Assembly (NCBI GenBank): GCA_902628965.1
Contig: CACOPB010000001.1
Coordinates: 124,001-188,000, forward strand
Source: an uncultured Pelagibacteraceae bacterium
GTDB lineage: Bacteria; Pseudomonadota; Alphaproteobacteria; Pelagibacterales; Pelagibacteraceae
Direction: 5' to 3'
DNA: 64,000 bases
Under the pieces are notes generated by a model, which saw only the letters and a program-made list of their open reading frames with translations, was not told the DNA's origin and made no database searches. The position numbers were made by a program, and so were the translations under genes. Positions 29,335-38,753 of this stretch are shown one piece after another (the stretch's first letter is position 1; the number at the start of each line of letters is the position of its first letter).

Positions 29335-30539
29335 TAATTTAATTGATCAATTATTCTATCAACTATTTCATCAGAAATTCCAGATTTTTTTTTGTAAGAA
29401 AGTTTTTCTTTTTTAGCATCTTTGTTTTTGTAATGAATTGTTACTTCATTATAATCAGAATTAAATCCTATATTTTTATTTGATACATCATTGGAAATTA
29501 TCCAGTCACAATTCTTCTTGATTAATTTTTCTTCTGCATTTTTATCAATCGCATTGGTTTCAGCTGCAAATCCAATCACAAGTTCAGGTCTCATAGAATT
29601 ATGGTTAGATACATAATTAAGTATATCTATATTCTTTTCTAAATTTAAGTTTAGGCTCTCTTGTTTTTTAATCTTATTTTCATACTTTTTATTAATTTTA
29701 AAATCAGCTACTGCAGCAGAAAAAATTGCTACATCAACGGGTAAATTTTCTTGAGTAGCAACCAACATTTCATCTGCTGTTTCAACTTTTATAAGATTAA
29801 TATCCTTAGTTATTTCAAGATTAGTTGGACCCGATATTAATGTTGTATCAAAACCTTTTTTGGATAATGATTTTGCTAATTCATATCCTTGTTTGCCACT
29901 TGATTTATTTGTAATAAAACGTACTGGATCTATATATTCATTAGTTGGCCCTGCTGTAACTAATGCTTTAAATTTTTTGTTATTTTTTTGAATTAAGAAA
30001 TATTTATCAATTTCTTCGGCAATTATTGATGGGTCCGACATTTTACCCTCTCCATATTCACCACATGCCATATCACCAACCTCTGGACCAATTAGTTTAT
30101 ATCCAAACTCTTTTAATTTTTTTAAGTTCATTTTAGTAGTTGGATGTTCCCACATTCTTACATTCATTGCTGGTGCTAAAATAATGTCTTTATTTGATGC
30201 TAAAATCACAGTAGATGCCAAGTCATCAGTTGTTCCTTGAGCTAATTTTGAAATTGTATTTGCCGTCGCTGGTGCAATTAAAATTAAATCTGACCATCTT
30301 GAAAGTGATATATGATCCATTTCAGCTTCATTTTCTACACTGAATAAATCGCTATAAACTTTACCTTGAGAAAGTGATGTTACTGAAAGTGGAGTTACAA
30401 ATTCTTTTGCACTTTTAGTAAGAATTGTCTTTATTTCTGCTCCATTCTTTTTAAAAAGCCTAATTGTTTCAAGACTTTTATAAGCAGATATTCCTCCGCA
30501 TATAATAAATAGTATTTTTTTATTTAACAAATTTTTCAT
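29334..30539 (-). CDS. coaBC: Bifunctional phosphopantothenoylcysteine decarboxylase/synthetase
   Basis: Two steps of coenzyme A synthesis. The CoaC flavoprotein domain (1-185) has the catalytic His in MDHISLSRWSDLILIAPATANT, PAMNVRMWEHP, and the Cys of GDMACGEYGEGKMSDP. The CoaB domain (about 190-401) starts ALVTAGPTNEYIDPVRFITNKSSGKQG. Length of 401 is normal. It lies 8 nt downstream of ubiB. Confidence 0.96.
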   Translation of the reverse strand: MKNLLNKKILFIICGGISAYKSLETIRLFKKNGAEIKTILTKSAKEFVTPLSVTSLSQGKVYSDLFSVENEAEMDHISLSRWSDLILIAPATANTISKLAQGTTDDLASTVILASNKDIILAPAMNVRMWEHPTTKMNLKKLKEFGYKLIGPEVGDMACGEYGEGKMSDPSIIAEEIDKYFLIQKNNKKFKALVTAGPTNEYIDPVRFITNKSSGKQGYELAKSLSKKGFDTTLISGPTNLEITKDINLIKVETADEMLVATQENLPVDVAIFSAAVADFKINKKYENKIKKQESLNLNLEKNIDILNYVSNHNSMRPELVIGFAAETNAIDKNAEEKLIKKNCDWIISNDVSNKNIGFNSDYNEVTIHYKNKDAKKEKLSYKKKSGISDEIVDRIIDQLN

Positions 30540-30547
30540 TAGCGGAA

Positions 30548-32116
30548 TTAAAATACTATAAGGCCAAAAATTACAAGAAGTAATAAACCAATAATAGATT
30601 GATTTCTAAATGCTATCATTTCTGATTTCTTATTATTTAAAGTGGTATATGAATTTGAATTTTGTGGAATCTGACCGCTAGCTAAAAACGTTAATGCCTG
30701 ATTTGCTTTATCCATAATTTCAGGAAATTCTGGTAAACGTTTAATAACTTCAGATGTATTTTTTAAAGTTACATTTAAATTATTAATTGGATCTTTTGTT
30801 TCTTTAAGCCAATTTTCTAGTACAGGCTTTGAAGTTGTCCAAATATTTGTGTTTGGATTTAATTTTCTCGCTACACCTTCAACAACAACCATAGTTTTTT
30901 GCAACATTAATAATTGAGGTTGAGTTTGCATATTAAACTTTTCTGTTACATCAAACAATTGTTTGAGTAATTTACCTCCTGAAATATCTTTTACTTCTTG
31001 ACCAAATATAGGTTCACCAATTGATCTTAAAGCTTGAGCCAGATCATCAATTGGCACTTCTTTAGGAACTAATCCAGCCACTAAGTGAACTTCAGCTACT
31101 TTACGATAATCTCTTTGAATAAATCCAAATAAAATTTCTGCTAAAAACCTTTTACTAAGTTTATCTAATCTACCCATAATTCCAAAATCTATTGGTACAA
31201 TTTGGCCACTATTATCAACAAAAATATTTCCTTGATGCATATCTGCATGAAAAAAACCATCTCTTACAGCATGTCTTAAAAAATGTTGGATAATATCTTC
31301 AGCTATTTTATTAGTATCTAAATTTCTCTTTTTTAGCTCCTCAGCTTCTCTTATTGAAATTCCATCTATCCAATCCAAAGTCATTACATTTTCACTAGTA
31401 AAATTCCAATAAATTTCAGGAACTTTAAATCCAGCATCATTTTTGGTATTTTCAGCATATTCATTAGCTGCAGCAGCTTCGAATCTTAAATCCATTTCAA
31501 GATTAGTTATTTCTTTAAGTAAAAAAACAACTTCAACAAGTTTTAATCTTTTTGTTTTTTTTAAAAATGACTCAATAATAAATGCAAATAACATCATTGC
31601 ATCTATTTCTTCATTAAATATTTTTTTTATATTTGGTCTTAAAATTTTTATTGCCACATCTTTAATTGTTCCATTGTCATTTATTTTTGCTTTATGAACT
31701 TGTGCAATTGATGCAGCAGCAACTGGTTCACTTAAATCAATTATTGAATTAAATGCATCAACTCCAAGATCTTCTTTAATAATTTCTTTAGCTTCATGAA
31801 TTGAAAAAGGAGGTAATCGATCTTGAAGTTTTTCTAACTTTAAAGATAATTCTTCTCCAATTATATCAGGTCTAGTAGCAAGAAATTGTCCAAGTTTAAT
31901 GAAAGTTGTCCCCATAGATTCTAATGACTTAGATAGTCTTTCACCATCATCTTCAATTAAATTATTCTGTTCCTTTTTTTCAAATGAAATAGATAAAATT
32001 TGGAATAATACTGTTACAGCTAAAGGGGGTTTTTTAAATTTTGATGCAATTTTTAAAATATCTGATTTTGCTATTTTTCTCCCTAATTTGAATAAAGTAA
32101 TAAGTTTTTTAATCAT
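30548..32116 (-). CDS. ubiB: UbiB-family atypical kinase/ATPase for ubiquinone synthesis
   Basis: 522 residues. Kinase-like ABC1/ADCK features: KLGQFLATRPDIIG (KxGQ motif), AAASIAQVHKA (Ala-rich loop replacing the Gly-rich loop), HADMHQGNIFV (catalytic loop) and DFGIMGRL. One or two hydrophobic segments close the C-terminus (about 498-520). It supports the membrane steps of ubiquinone synthesis. I use ATG 32116, which overlaps the ubiE stop as TGATG; the longer frame to 32128 would start with TTG. Confidence 0.95.
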   Translation of the reverse strand: MIKKLITLFKLGRKIAKSDILKIASKFKKPPLAVTVLFQILSISFEKKEQNNLIEDDGERLSKSLESMGTTFIKLGQFLATRPDIIGEELSLKLEKLQDRLPPFSIHEAKEIIKEDLGVDAFNSIIDLSEPVAAASIAQVHKAKINDNGTIKDVAIKILRPNIKKIFNEEIDAMMLFAFIIESFLKKTKRLKLVEVVFLLKEITNLEMDLRFEAAAANEYAENTKNDAGFKVPEIYWNFTSENVMTLDWIDGISIREAEELKKRNLDTNKIAEDIIQHFLRHAVRDGFFHADMHQGNIFVDNSGQIVPIDFGIMGRLDKLSKRFLAEILFGFIQRDYRKVAEVHLVAGLVPKEVPIDDLAQALRSIGEPIFGQEVKDISGGKLLKQLFDVTEKFNMQTQPQLLMLQKTMVVVEGVARKLNPNTNIWTTSKPVLENWLKETKDPINNLNVTLKNTSEVIKRLPEFPEIMDKANQALTFLASGQIPQNSNSYTTLNNKKSEMIAFRNQSIIGLLLLVIFGLIVF

Positions 32117-32820
32117 CAAATTTTCCAACCACTATGAATTGAAACAATACCACCAGAAAGGTTTCTATAAGAACATTTATGAAAGTTATTTTTTTCCATC
32201 AACTCTATTAATTCATCTTGATTAATAAATTGTTCAATACTTTTGATTAAATATTCGTAAGGTTCTTTTTCTCCAACTACAAACTGACCAATAATAGGAA
32301 TTAGTTTTGAATAATTTTTATATATAAAATCAAGATTTGAATTTTGAATCTTAGAAAATTCCAGACATAGATAGCGTCCACCAGGTTTTAAAACTCTGTA
32401 GGCTTCTGAAAGTGCTTTATTTAAATTTTTTGTATTTCTGAGCCCAAAACTAATAGTGTAATAATCAAATGAGTTGTCTGCTATAGGTAATTTTTCTGCC
32501 GGCGAAACAACCCATTTTATATTTTTATAATTAGATAATTTTTGTTTTCCCTGACCAATCATGCCTTTATTGGGATCTACACAAGTAATTTCAGACTCTT
32601 TATTCGTATTATCTAAAAATAACTTTCCAACATCTCCCGTCCCACACGCAACATCAATTAGTTTTCTCTTATCTCTTGGATTCATCATGTTAATCAAACT
32701 TTTTTTCCAATATCTATGAACACCCATAGACATAAAATCATTCATCAAGTCATATTTATTGAAGACCTGATTAAATACATTTTCTACAAGGCCTTTTTTA
32801 TTTTGAAGATTTTGTTGCAT
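32116..32820 (-). CDS. ubiE: Ubiquinone/menaquinone C-methyltransferase
   Basis: SAM-dependent methyltransferase, 234 residues. UbiE signatures are FNKYDLMNDFMSMGVHRYWKKSL, LIDVACGTGDVGKLF (SAM loop), the FGLRNTKNLNKALSEAYRVLKPGGRYLCLEFS block, and GGIVSIHSGWK at the C-terminus. It leads the ubiE-ubiB-coaBC-dut operon and is divergent from mutM with 29 nt between start codons. With Coq7 at 42.3 kb it indicates aerobic ubiquinone synthesis. Confidence 0.97.
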   Translation of the reverse strand: MQQNLQNKKGLVENVFNQVFNKYDLMNDFMSMGVHRYWKKSLINMMNPRDKRKLIDVACGTGDVGKLFLDNTNKESEITCVDPNKGMIGQGKQKLSNYKNIKWVVSPAEKLPIADNSFDYYTISFGLRNTKNLNKALSEAYRVLKPGGRYLCLEFSKIQNSNLDFIYKNYSKLIPIIGQFVVGEKEPYEYLIKSIEQFINQDELIELMEKNNFHKCSYRNLSGGIVSIHSGWKI

Positions 32821-32849
32821 AAAAAAATATATATTGAATATAGTATTAA

Positions 32850-33713
32850 ATGCCAGAATTACCAGAAGTAGAAATTGTTAGACAATCTCTTCACAAAAAG
32901 ATCAAAAAAAAAAGCATAAAAAAAGTATTAATAAGAAATAGGAATTTAAGGTTTAAAATACCAGGTGATTTCGAGAGTTTTTTAAAAGATAAAAAGATAA
33001 TTAAAGTTAGTAGATTTTCTAAATATTTAATCATTCATTTTCAAAATGAGGATTATTGTTTAATTCATTTAGGAATGTCAGGAACAATCCATATTCTTGA
33101 TAAGAATAAGCCTATAAAATTTACAAACACTAGTTTTTATAATTCACCTTTTTTACCTGAAAAACACAATCATGCAGAGTTTATATTTGATAACTTTAAA
33201 GTAATTTATAATGATCCAAGACGTTTTGGATTTTTTGAAATAGTCAAAAATCATCTAGATTTAGAAAAAAGATTTAAATCAATGGGACCTGAGCCCTTTA
33301 GTGATAAATTTAACTTAAATTATGTAGTTAATTATTTTAAGAATAAAAATAAGGATATAAAAAGTTTTTTACTTGATCAAAGATTTGTTTCTGGAATAGG
33401 TAATATTTATGCAAGTGAAATTCTTTTCGCTAGTAAAATAAATCCATTTAAAAAGGCAAAAAGACTTAATAAAAATGAATGTTTAAATCTTATTTTAAAT
33501 TCCAAGAAAATACTTCAACAAGCAATTAACAAAGGTGGTTCAAGTATTAGAGATTTTAAAGATATCTCAGGTAACAAAGGTAACTTTCAAAAGGAGTTTA
33601 AAGTTTATCAACAAGATGGTACTGATTGTAAGCGTACACAGTGTAAGGGTATTATAAAAAAAAAAATAACATCAAATAGATCAACTTTTTTTTGTATTTC
33701 TTGTCAAAAATAG
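32850..33713 (+). CDS. mutM: Formamidopyrimidine-DNA glycosylase
   Basis: Base-excision repair enzyme removing 8-oxoguanine and formamidopyrimidines. Catalytic N-terminal PELPEVEIVRQSL is intact after Met removal (Pro2, Glu3). The helix-two-turn-helix DRRFVSGIGNIYASEILF-type segment is present, and the zinc finger is seen as four Cys in CKRTQC...FFCISC at the C-terminus. 287 residues. rpsT follows by 50 nt. Confidence 0.96.
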   Translation: MPELPEVEIVRQSLHKKIKKKSIKKVLIRNRNLRFKIPGDFESFLKDKKIIKVSRFSKYLIIHFQNEDYCLIHLGMSGTIHILDKNKPIKFTNTSFYNSPFLPEKHNHAEFIFDNFKVIYNDPRRFGFFEIVKNHLDLEKRFKSMGPEPFSDKFNLNYVVNYFKNKNKDIKSFLLDQRFVSGIGNIYASEILFASKINPFKKAKRLNKNECLNLILNSKKILQQAINKGGSSIRDFKDISGNKGNFQKEFKVYQQDGTDCKRTQCKGIIKKKITSNRSTFFCISCQK

Positions 33714-33725
33714 TTAAATATTTTG

Positions 33726-33754
33726 TTGACCACTATAAATTCTCAAGCTATACC
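33726..33754 (+). promoter_or_regulatory. rpsT promoter, nearly leaderless
   Basis: TTGACC (33726-33731) and TATACC (33749-33754) are 17 nt apart. The expected start near 33760 is only a few bases before the rpsT ATG at 33764, and no Shine-Dalgarno is visible (CCCCTGCGCAG), so the mRNA may be leaderless or almost so. Confidence 0.55.
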
Positions 33755-33763
33755 CCTGCGCAG

Positions 33764-34024
33764 ATGGCAAACACAAAATCAGCAATTAAGAGAATTAGAA
33801 GAATTTCTAGACAAACAGCAGTAAATAAAGCTAGAAAGAGCAGGTTTAGAAACGCTCTTAAGAAAATGAACCTTCTAATTGATGGTAAGAAGAAAGATGA
33901 AGCTCTTAAATTTTTACCAAAGTTAAACTCTGAGTTGATGAAAATTGCAAAATCAGGAGTAATAAAAAAACAGAATGCTTCTAGAAATGTTTCTAGAATT
34001 ACAAAAAAAATTGCTGCAATCTAA
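33764..34024 (+). CDS. rpsT: 30S ribosomal protein S20
   Basis: 86-residue basic helical protein starting MANTKSAIKRIRRISRQTAVNKARKS, the standard S20 start. The frame is open further upstream (to 33692) but without homology. It binds 16S rRNA helix 44 and the 5' domain. The mutM-rpsT-dnaA order is common in alphaproteobacteria. A small dyad GTTTAAATTTTTTAAAC (34031-34047) follows the stop and may act as a weak terminator. Confidence 0.96.
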   Translation: MANTKSAIKRIRRISRQTAVNKARKSRFRNALKKMNLLIDGKKKDEALKFLPKLNSELMKIAKSGVIKKQNASRNVSRITKKIAAI

Positions 34025-34310
34025 ACGTTAGTTTAAATTTTTTAAACAACTCCTGATATCCACATTATATATTTAAGTTTTGTTTTAAGTTACTATATTT
34101 AGATTTAGTAAATATATGAATTATAGTCATTCAATCTACATTTGATTCAATCTACATTTGATTCAATTTATAATTTTAAATTTATTTTAAATTAAGAAAT
34201 ATTTTTTTAAAATATAAATAACAATCGTAGATTTTATTTTTTTTTAAATTTCATTATTAACTTGTTGCAAATTTTTTTAAATAGTTCTAACTGAGAATTC
34301 CCCTTAAGTT
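34025..34310. other. AT-rich gap before dnaA with tandem repeats and a DnaA-box-like site
   Basis: This 286-nt gap holds no gene I can support. It contains the dyad at 34031-34047, ATATCCACA at 34056-34064 (one mismatch to the DnaA box TTATCCACA), a tandem repeat at 34129-34171 and a very A/T-rich stretch from about 34195 to 34285. It ends in an imperfect dyad (34289-34310) just before the dnaA ATG, without a clear Shine-Dalgarno. It certainly carries the dnaA control region; whether it is also the replication origin is open. Confidence 0.5.
34129..34171. repeat. 2.7 copies of a 16-bp tandem repeat upstream of dnaA
   Basis: ATTCAATCTACATTTG is repeated exactly at 34129-34144 and 34145-34160. 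A third partial, diverged copy (ATTCAATTTATA) runs to about 34171 or a base beyond. Such iterons could bind a protein or mark a recent slippage. Confidence 0.85.
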
Positions 34311-35726
34311 ATGAACAAATTAACAAATACAAAGAATATTAACAATTTTTCGTCCGAAGGCTTTGAATGGAAGCAAGTGCAGAATGAAATGAAAAATAAA
34401 CTAGGCTTAGAAGTTTATGAGAGCTGGTTAAAAAAGATTTATTTTGTAGAGGAATTTAATAATTATTTATTATTATCAGTTCCAACAAGATTTATCAGAG
34501 ACTGGATTACATCAAGGTATTTAGACCAAATATTACAAATAATTAAAGTATATAAAAAAGACATTATTAGAATTGAGTTCAAAATAGTTCAAAAATCTCA
34601 AGATATCGCTTTAAAAGAAAATAATATTAAAGATAATAATTCTAATGAAAATGTTTCATTTATAAAAGATTCTTACCTTCAGTATAATCGAATTGATCCA
34701 AATAAAAGATTTGATAATTTTATAACAGGTTCAAGTAACAAACTAGCTTACGAAGCTTCTTTAAAAGTTTCAGAAAATATATCTCATTATAATCCACTTT
34801 ATATTTACGGTGGTGTTGGAATGGGAAAAACTCACTTATTAAATTCAATAGGTTTAGAGCTTAAAAAAAATAATAGAGTAATGTTTATTTCTGCCGAACG
34901 TTTCATGTATCAGTTTGTAAAATCAATTAAGTCAAACGACATGGTTAAGTTCAAAGAATATTTTAGAAATACAGATATTTTATTAATCGATGATATCCAG
35001 TTTATAAGTGGAAAAGAGGCTATGCAGGAAGAGTTTTTTCATACATTTAATGCATTACTTGATAAAGGATCTCAAATAATTGTATCAGCTGATCGAGCAC
35101 CAAACAAATTATCAAGGATACAAGAAAGAATTAAATCAAGATTTTCTGGTGGATTAGTTGTCGATATTCAAAAGCCGGACCTTGAGCTAAGAAAAAAAAT
35201 AGTTGAAAAAAAAACTGAAGAATTGAATGCTTTGTATTCCGAACAATTTCAAGTTTCCATAGAAATTCAAGATTTTATAAGTAATGAAATAAGTGGAAGT
35301 GTAAGGGAACTAGTTGGTGCAATAAACAGAGTTGTCTCATTTTCAAGAATTTACAACAAAGTCCCAAATCTTGCTGAAACTAAAGTAGTTTTAAAGGATT
35401 TATTAAATTTAGCAGAAAATAAGGTTACAATAGATCTAATTCAGACAATTGTTTGTAAGTTTTTCAAAATCAGCAAAAATGAAATGCTATCATCTAGAAG
35501 ATCAAGATATTTAGTAAGACCAAGACAAACAGCAATTTATTTAACTAAAATTTTGACTTCTAAATCATTGCCTGAAATTGGAAGAGAATTTTCTAATCGA
35601 GACCATACAACAATAATTCATTCAGTAAAAACTATTGAAAAGATAAAAGAAAAAGATCCTGAGATGGTTGATAATATAAACAAATTAAAAAACCAGATTT
35701 TATATAATAAAGAAAATGAAATTTAA
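34311..35726 (+). CDS. dnaA: Chromosomal replication initiator DnaA
   Basis: 471 residues. Domain I at 1-85 (WKQVQNEMKNKLGLEVYESWLKKI), a short linker, the AAA+ domain with Walker A GGVGMGKT (167-174) and Walker B ILLIDDIQFISGKEA, and the C-terminal DNA-binding domain with SLPEIGREFSNRDHTTIIHSVKTIE. All parts are intact. It overlaps dnaN by 11 nt, so the two are cotranscribed. The recF gene that often follows dnaN is not here. Confidence 0.98.
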   Translation: MNKLTNTKNINNFSSEGFEWKQVQNEMKNKLGLEVYESWLKKIYFVEEFNNYLLLSVPTRFIRDWITSRYLDQILQIIKVYKKDIIRIEFKIVQKSQDIALKENNIKDNNSNENVSFIKDSYLQYNRIDPNKRFDNFITGSSNKLAYEASLKVSENISHYNPLYIYGGVGMGKTHLLNSIGLELKKNNRVMFISAERFMYQFVKSIKSNDMVKFKEYFRNTDILLIDDIQFISGKEAMQEEFFHTFNALLDKGSQIIVSADRAPNKLSRIQERIKSRFSGGLVVDIQKPDLELRKKIVEKKTEELNALYSEQFQVSIEIQDFISNEISGSVRELVGAINRVVSFSRIYNKVPNLAETKVVLKDLLNLAENKVTIDLIQTIVCKFFKISKNEMLSSRRSRYLVRPRQTAIYLTKILTSKSLPEIGREFSNRDHTTIIHSVKTIEKIKEKDPEMVDNINKLKNQILYNKENEI

Positions 35727-36828
35727 CGTTAATCAACAAGACCTTCAGCAAGCATTAAATTATTGTCAAGGTGTCATTGAAAAAAGAAGTACACTGCCAA
35801 TTCTTTCAAATATTTTGTTAGATGCGAGTAATTCACAACTTACTATTACAGCAACTGATCTAGATTTAATATTCATACATCAATTGAACAATGTAGAAAT
35901 TTTAGAAGAGGGCAAAACAACCACAACTTCCTCTATCATGTATGATATTATAAGAAAGTTTAACTCAGGAAAAAAAATAAATCTTTCTTTAACAGATATA
36001 AGTAAATTACAAGTAGAGTCTGAAAAATCTATTTTTAATTTGAATTGTATAAGTGCAACAGAGTTTCCACTTACAGATGAAAATTTTAATCAAAATGAAT
36101 TTATAATTAAATCAAAACAACTTTTGAAACTACTAAATAAGTGTAAATTTTCAGTTTCTAATGATGAAACAAGGCATTATCTAAGTGGTATATATTTACA
36201 TCAAACAGAAGTTGAAGATAAAAACTATTTAACAGCAGTTGCTACTGATAGTCATAGAATGTCTATTTCAAAAATTAGATTAGAGGAAAAAATTGATTTT
36301 GATCCGATAATTTTACCAAAAAAAACAATTTTTCAACTTTGTTCTTTATTAGATAGCTATGACGGAGATGTAAAAGTTTCAAATGTTAAATCAAAAATAA
36401 AATTTGAATTAAATAATAGTATTCTAATTTCAAAACTTATTGATGGAAAATTTCCTAATTACATTCAAGTTATACCTAAAAATAATCAAAAAAAATTAGA
36501 AATAGAATTAAAATTATTTTTAAATTCTGTTGATAGAGTAGCATCTGTTTCATTAGATAAAAAAGATGGAGTTAAATTCAATTTATCTAAAGACACTCTG
36601 GATCTTTCCGTAAATAATACCAACAGTGGTGACGGTAGAGAAACTTTAAGTGTTAAGTTTGATCATGACTTAGAGATAAGTTTTAACTCAAGATATTTGA
36701 TAGATGTTGCTTCACAACTAGATGGAGATAGAGTTGAAATTTTCTTTAATGACACTGGCTCGCCAGCATTAATAAAAGATCCAGGTGATTTTGATAGTAT
36801 TTTTGTTGTTATGCCTATGAAGGGCTAA
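35716..36828 (+). CDS. dnaN: DNA polymerase III beta sliding clamp
   Basis: 370 residues forming the three-fold repeated clamp. Family landmarks are EKRSTLPILSNILLDA, TDLDLIF, VATDSHRMSISKI and the C-terminal VVMPMKG-type ending (FVVMPM), which lines the protein-binding groove. Start ATG lies inside the end of dnaA. Its stop overlaps the stop of the convergent plsC by 4 nt (CTAA at 36825-36828). Confidence 0.98.
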   Translation: MKFNVNQQDLQQALNYCQGVIEKRSTLPILSNILLDASNSQLTITATDLDLIFIHQLNNVEILEEGKTTTTSSIMYDIIRKFNSGKKINLSLTDISKLQVESEKSIFNLNCISATEFPLTDENFNQNEFIIKSKQLLKLLNKCKFSVSNDETRHYLSGIYLHQTEVEDKNYLTAVATDSHRMSISKIRLEEKIDFDPIILPKKTIFQLCSLLDSYDGDVKVSNVKSKIKFELNNSILISKLIDGKFPNYIQVIPKNNQKKLEIELKLFLNSVDRVASVSLDKKDGVKFNLSKDTLDLSVNNTNSGDGRETLSVKFDHDLEISFNSRYLIDVASQLDGDRVEIFFNDTGSPALIKDPGDFDSIFVVMPMKG

Positions 36829-37535
36829 TTAATTAAGTCTAACTCTGAATAAATATTGTTTTCAAGAATTTGAATAAAGTTTTCTTTTGTTAATCCAGAA
36901 GGAATTGGTTTTAGAATAGAGATTGTAATAGTTCTATTAGATTTTTTTTCTCCTTTTTTAGGCCACACGTACCCAGAATTAATTGCAACTGGCTGACAAG
37001 TAATATTTAGCTGTTCATAAATTTTCGAAGCGCCTTTTTTTAAAGGTGGTCTTTCATTTGGAAGAACCCTAGTTCCTTGAGGAAAAATAATTAAAGGTCT
37101 GTTAGAAGTAGTTATCATTTTTGAAATATCATCAAAAAAACCCAAGTTATCTTTTGTAATTTTATTTCTTTTTATTGAAATTGATCCTATTTTTTTTAAG
37201 TACCAACCAAATATTGGGATTAACAATAATTCTTTTTTTAGAATAAATATAGGTGAGTTAAAGATTGTTTGTAAATAAAAAGTTTCAAACATTGATTGAT
37301 GAGATGCTGCTATAAAAAATTTTTCATTATTAATAATATTTTCCCTTCCTTTGATTGAAATTTTTACTGAAAGAACAAATCTTAAACAAAAACTGGCCCA
37401 ATGGCCCATCAATTTACCTCCCATTAAAACAATTTGTTTTGGCAAAAAAAATGATGGTAAAAAAATTATCGAAATAAAAACGATTCCAGTGAAAAATAAT
37501 ATTGAAAATAAAAAGTTTCTTATCATTTTTGTCAA
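36825..37535 (-). CDS. plsC: 1-acyl-sn-glycerol-3-phosphate acyltransferase
   Basis: Makes phosphatidic acid. 236 residues with an N-terminal membrane segment (about 8-30). The first acyltransferase motif reads SHQSMFET, that is H-x4-E where E. coli has H-x4-D; the second is FPQGTRV (FPEGTR type); KIGSISIKR is the third region. Further HX4E examples occur in the family, so activity is likely. It lies 3 nt downstream of lysA. Confidence 0.9.
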   Translation of the reverse strand: MTKMIRNFLFSILFFTGIVFISIIFLPSFFLPKQIVLMGGKLMGHWASFCLRFVLSVKISIKGRENIINNEKFFIAASHQSMFETFYLQTIFNSPIFILKKELLLIPIFGWYLKKIGSISIKRNKITKDNLGFFDDISKMITTSNRPLIIFPQGTRVLPNERPPLKKGASKIYEQLNITCQPVAINSGYVWPKKGEKKSNRTITISILKPIPSGLTKENFIQILENNIYSELDLIN

Positions 37536-37538
37536 AAG

Positions 37539-38753
37539 CTAAATTATATCTTTATGCTTTTGTCTTTTTCTTATTACTTTAATTTTTGATCCCTTTATTA
37601 ATAATTCTATTGGTTTAGGTCTTAAATTATAATTTGAGCTAAGTGACATTCCATAAGCTCCTACATCACATATTGCTATTAAATCTTTTTCTCTCAAAAC
37701 TTGAAACTTTTTTATTGTAACAAATTTATCTGTACTTTCACAAATAGGACCTACAAATTCATATGGTTTTTTAGATTTTTTGTTAGATTTTATAACAGGT
37801 AAGGTTTTATGAAATGCACCATACAAGGCAGGTCTCATTAAATCGTTCATTGCGGCATCTAAAATGATAAATTTTTTACTCCCACTATCTTTTATATAGA
37901 TTATTTTTGACACCAATGTACCGGTATCGCCAATAATTGATCTACCTGGCTCAAATATAATTTTAACTTTATGTTTTCTTAAAAATTTAAGGATAGCAGT
38001 GTTGTATTTTTTATAATTAAGTTTTTTATTTTTATCAGTATAAGTAATGCCCATGCCTCCACCTAAATCTATAAATTCAAATTTATGATTTGTTTTATTG
38101 AGAATTCGACTAACCGCTTTAAGCATTTTTTCATAGGGTTTATGGTCTAAAATTTGACTGCCTATATGTACGCTTAGACATTTTAAATCAATATTTTTTG
38201 AATTTTTGCAATAATTTATAATTTCATAGAATGTATTTTTGTTTACACCAAATTTATTTTCTTTTTTCCCAGTGGATATTTGACTTAATGTTTTTGCATC
38301 TGTGTTGGGGTTTAGTCTTACACCAATTTTTATTCTTTTATTTTTTGATTTTGCTATTCGATTTATTTCTTTTATTTCACTTAAAGACTCAGCGTTAATA
38401 AGCAAAATTTTTTTATCAATAGCAAAGCCGATTTCACTTGTTGTTTTACCAACACCAGAAAATACTATTTTGCTTGGATTAATTCCTGCTTTAAGTGCCA
38501 TCATCAATTCTCCTACTGAAACAACATCAGCACCTAACCCAAATTTTTTTATTTCTTTAATTATGTTAACATTTGTGTTGGATTTAACTGCAAAGCAGAT
38601 AAGTGGTGAAAAAGATCTGAAGTTTTTTTTAAAATTATTAATATTTTCTTTTAATTTAGAATAGGAGTAAGAATAAAATGGAGTTCCAAATTTATTAGCA
38701 ATTTTTTGAAGATTAATTTTTTCTATTGTTAATTTTTTGTTTATGTATTTCAT
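37539..38753 (-). CDS. lysA: Diaminopimelate decarboxylase
   Basis: PLP enzyme for the last step of lysine synthesis. PLP Lys is in ICFAVKSNTN (about residue 58). HIGSQ, DLGGGMGI, EPGRSIIGDTG, the substrate-binding CESTDKF and GAYGMSLSSNYN are all present. 404 residues. Its ATG shares one base with the stop of the tiny lptM gene (TAATG), making argH-lptM-lysA a coupled operon. Confidence 0.96.
   Translation of the reverse strand: MKYINKKLTIEKINLQKIANKFGTPFYSYSYSKLKENINNFKKNFRSFSPLICFAVKSNTNVNIIKEIKKFGLGADVVSVGELMMALKAGINPSKIVFSGVGKTTSEIGFAIDKKILLINAESLSEIKEINRIAKSKNKRIKIGVRLNPNTDAKTLSQISTGKKENKFGVNKNTFYEIINYCKNSKNIDLKCLSVHIGSQILDHKPYEKMLKAVSRILNKTNHKFEFIDLGGGMGITYTDKNKKLNYKKYNTAILKFLRKHKVKIIFEPGRSIIGDTGTLVSKIIYIKDSGSKKFIILDAAMNDLMRPALYGAFHKTLPVIKSNKKSKKPYEFVGPICESTDKFVTIKKFQVLREKDLIAICDVGAYGMSLSSNYNLRPKPIELLIKGSKIKVIRKRQKHKDII

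Noticed and set aside
34129..34171. CRISPR-like array
   Set aside because: The repeats are directly adjacent with no spacers, so this is a simple tandem repeat.
36825..37535. plsC judged inactive because H-x4-D is H-x4-E
   Set aside because: Glu at this place occurs in other bacterial PlsC proteins and the other motifs are intact, so it is probably active.
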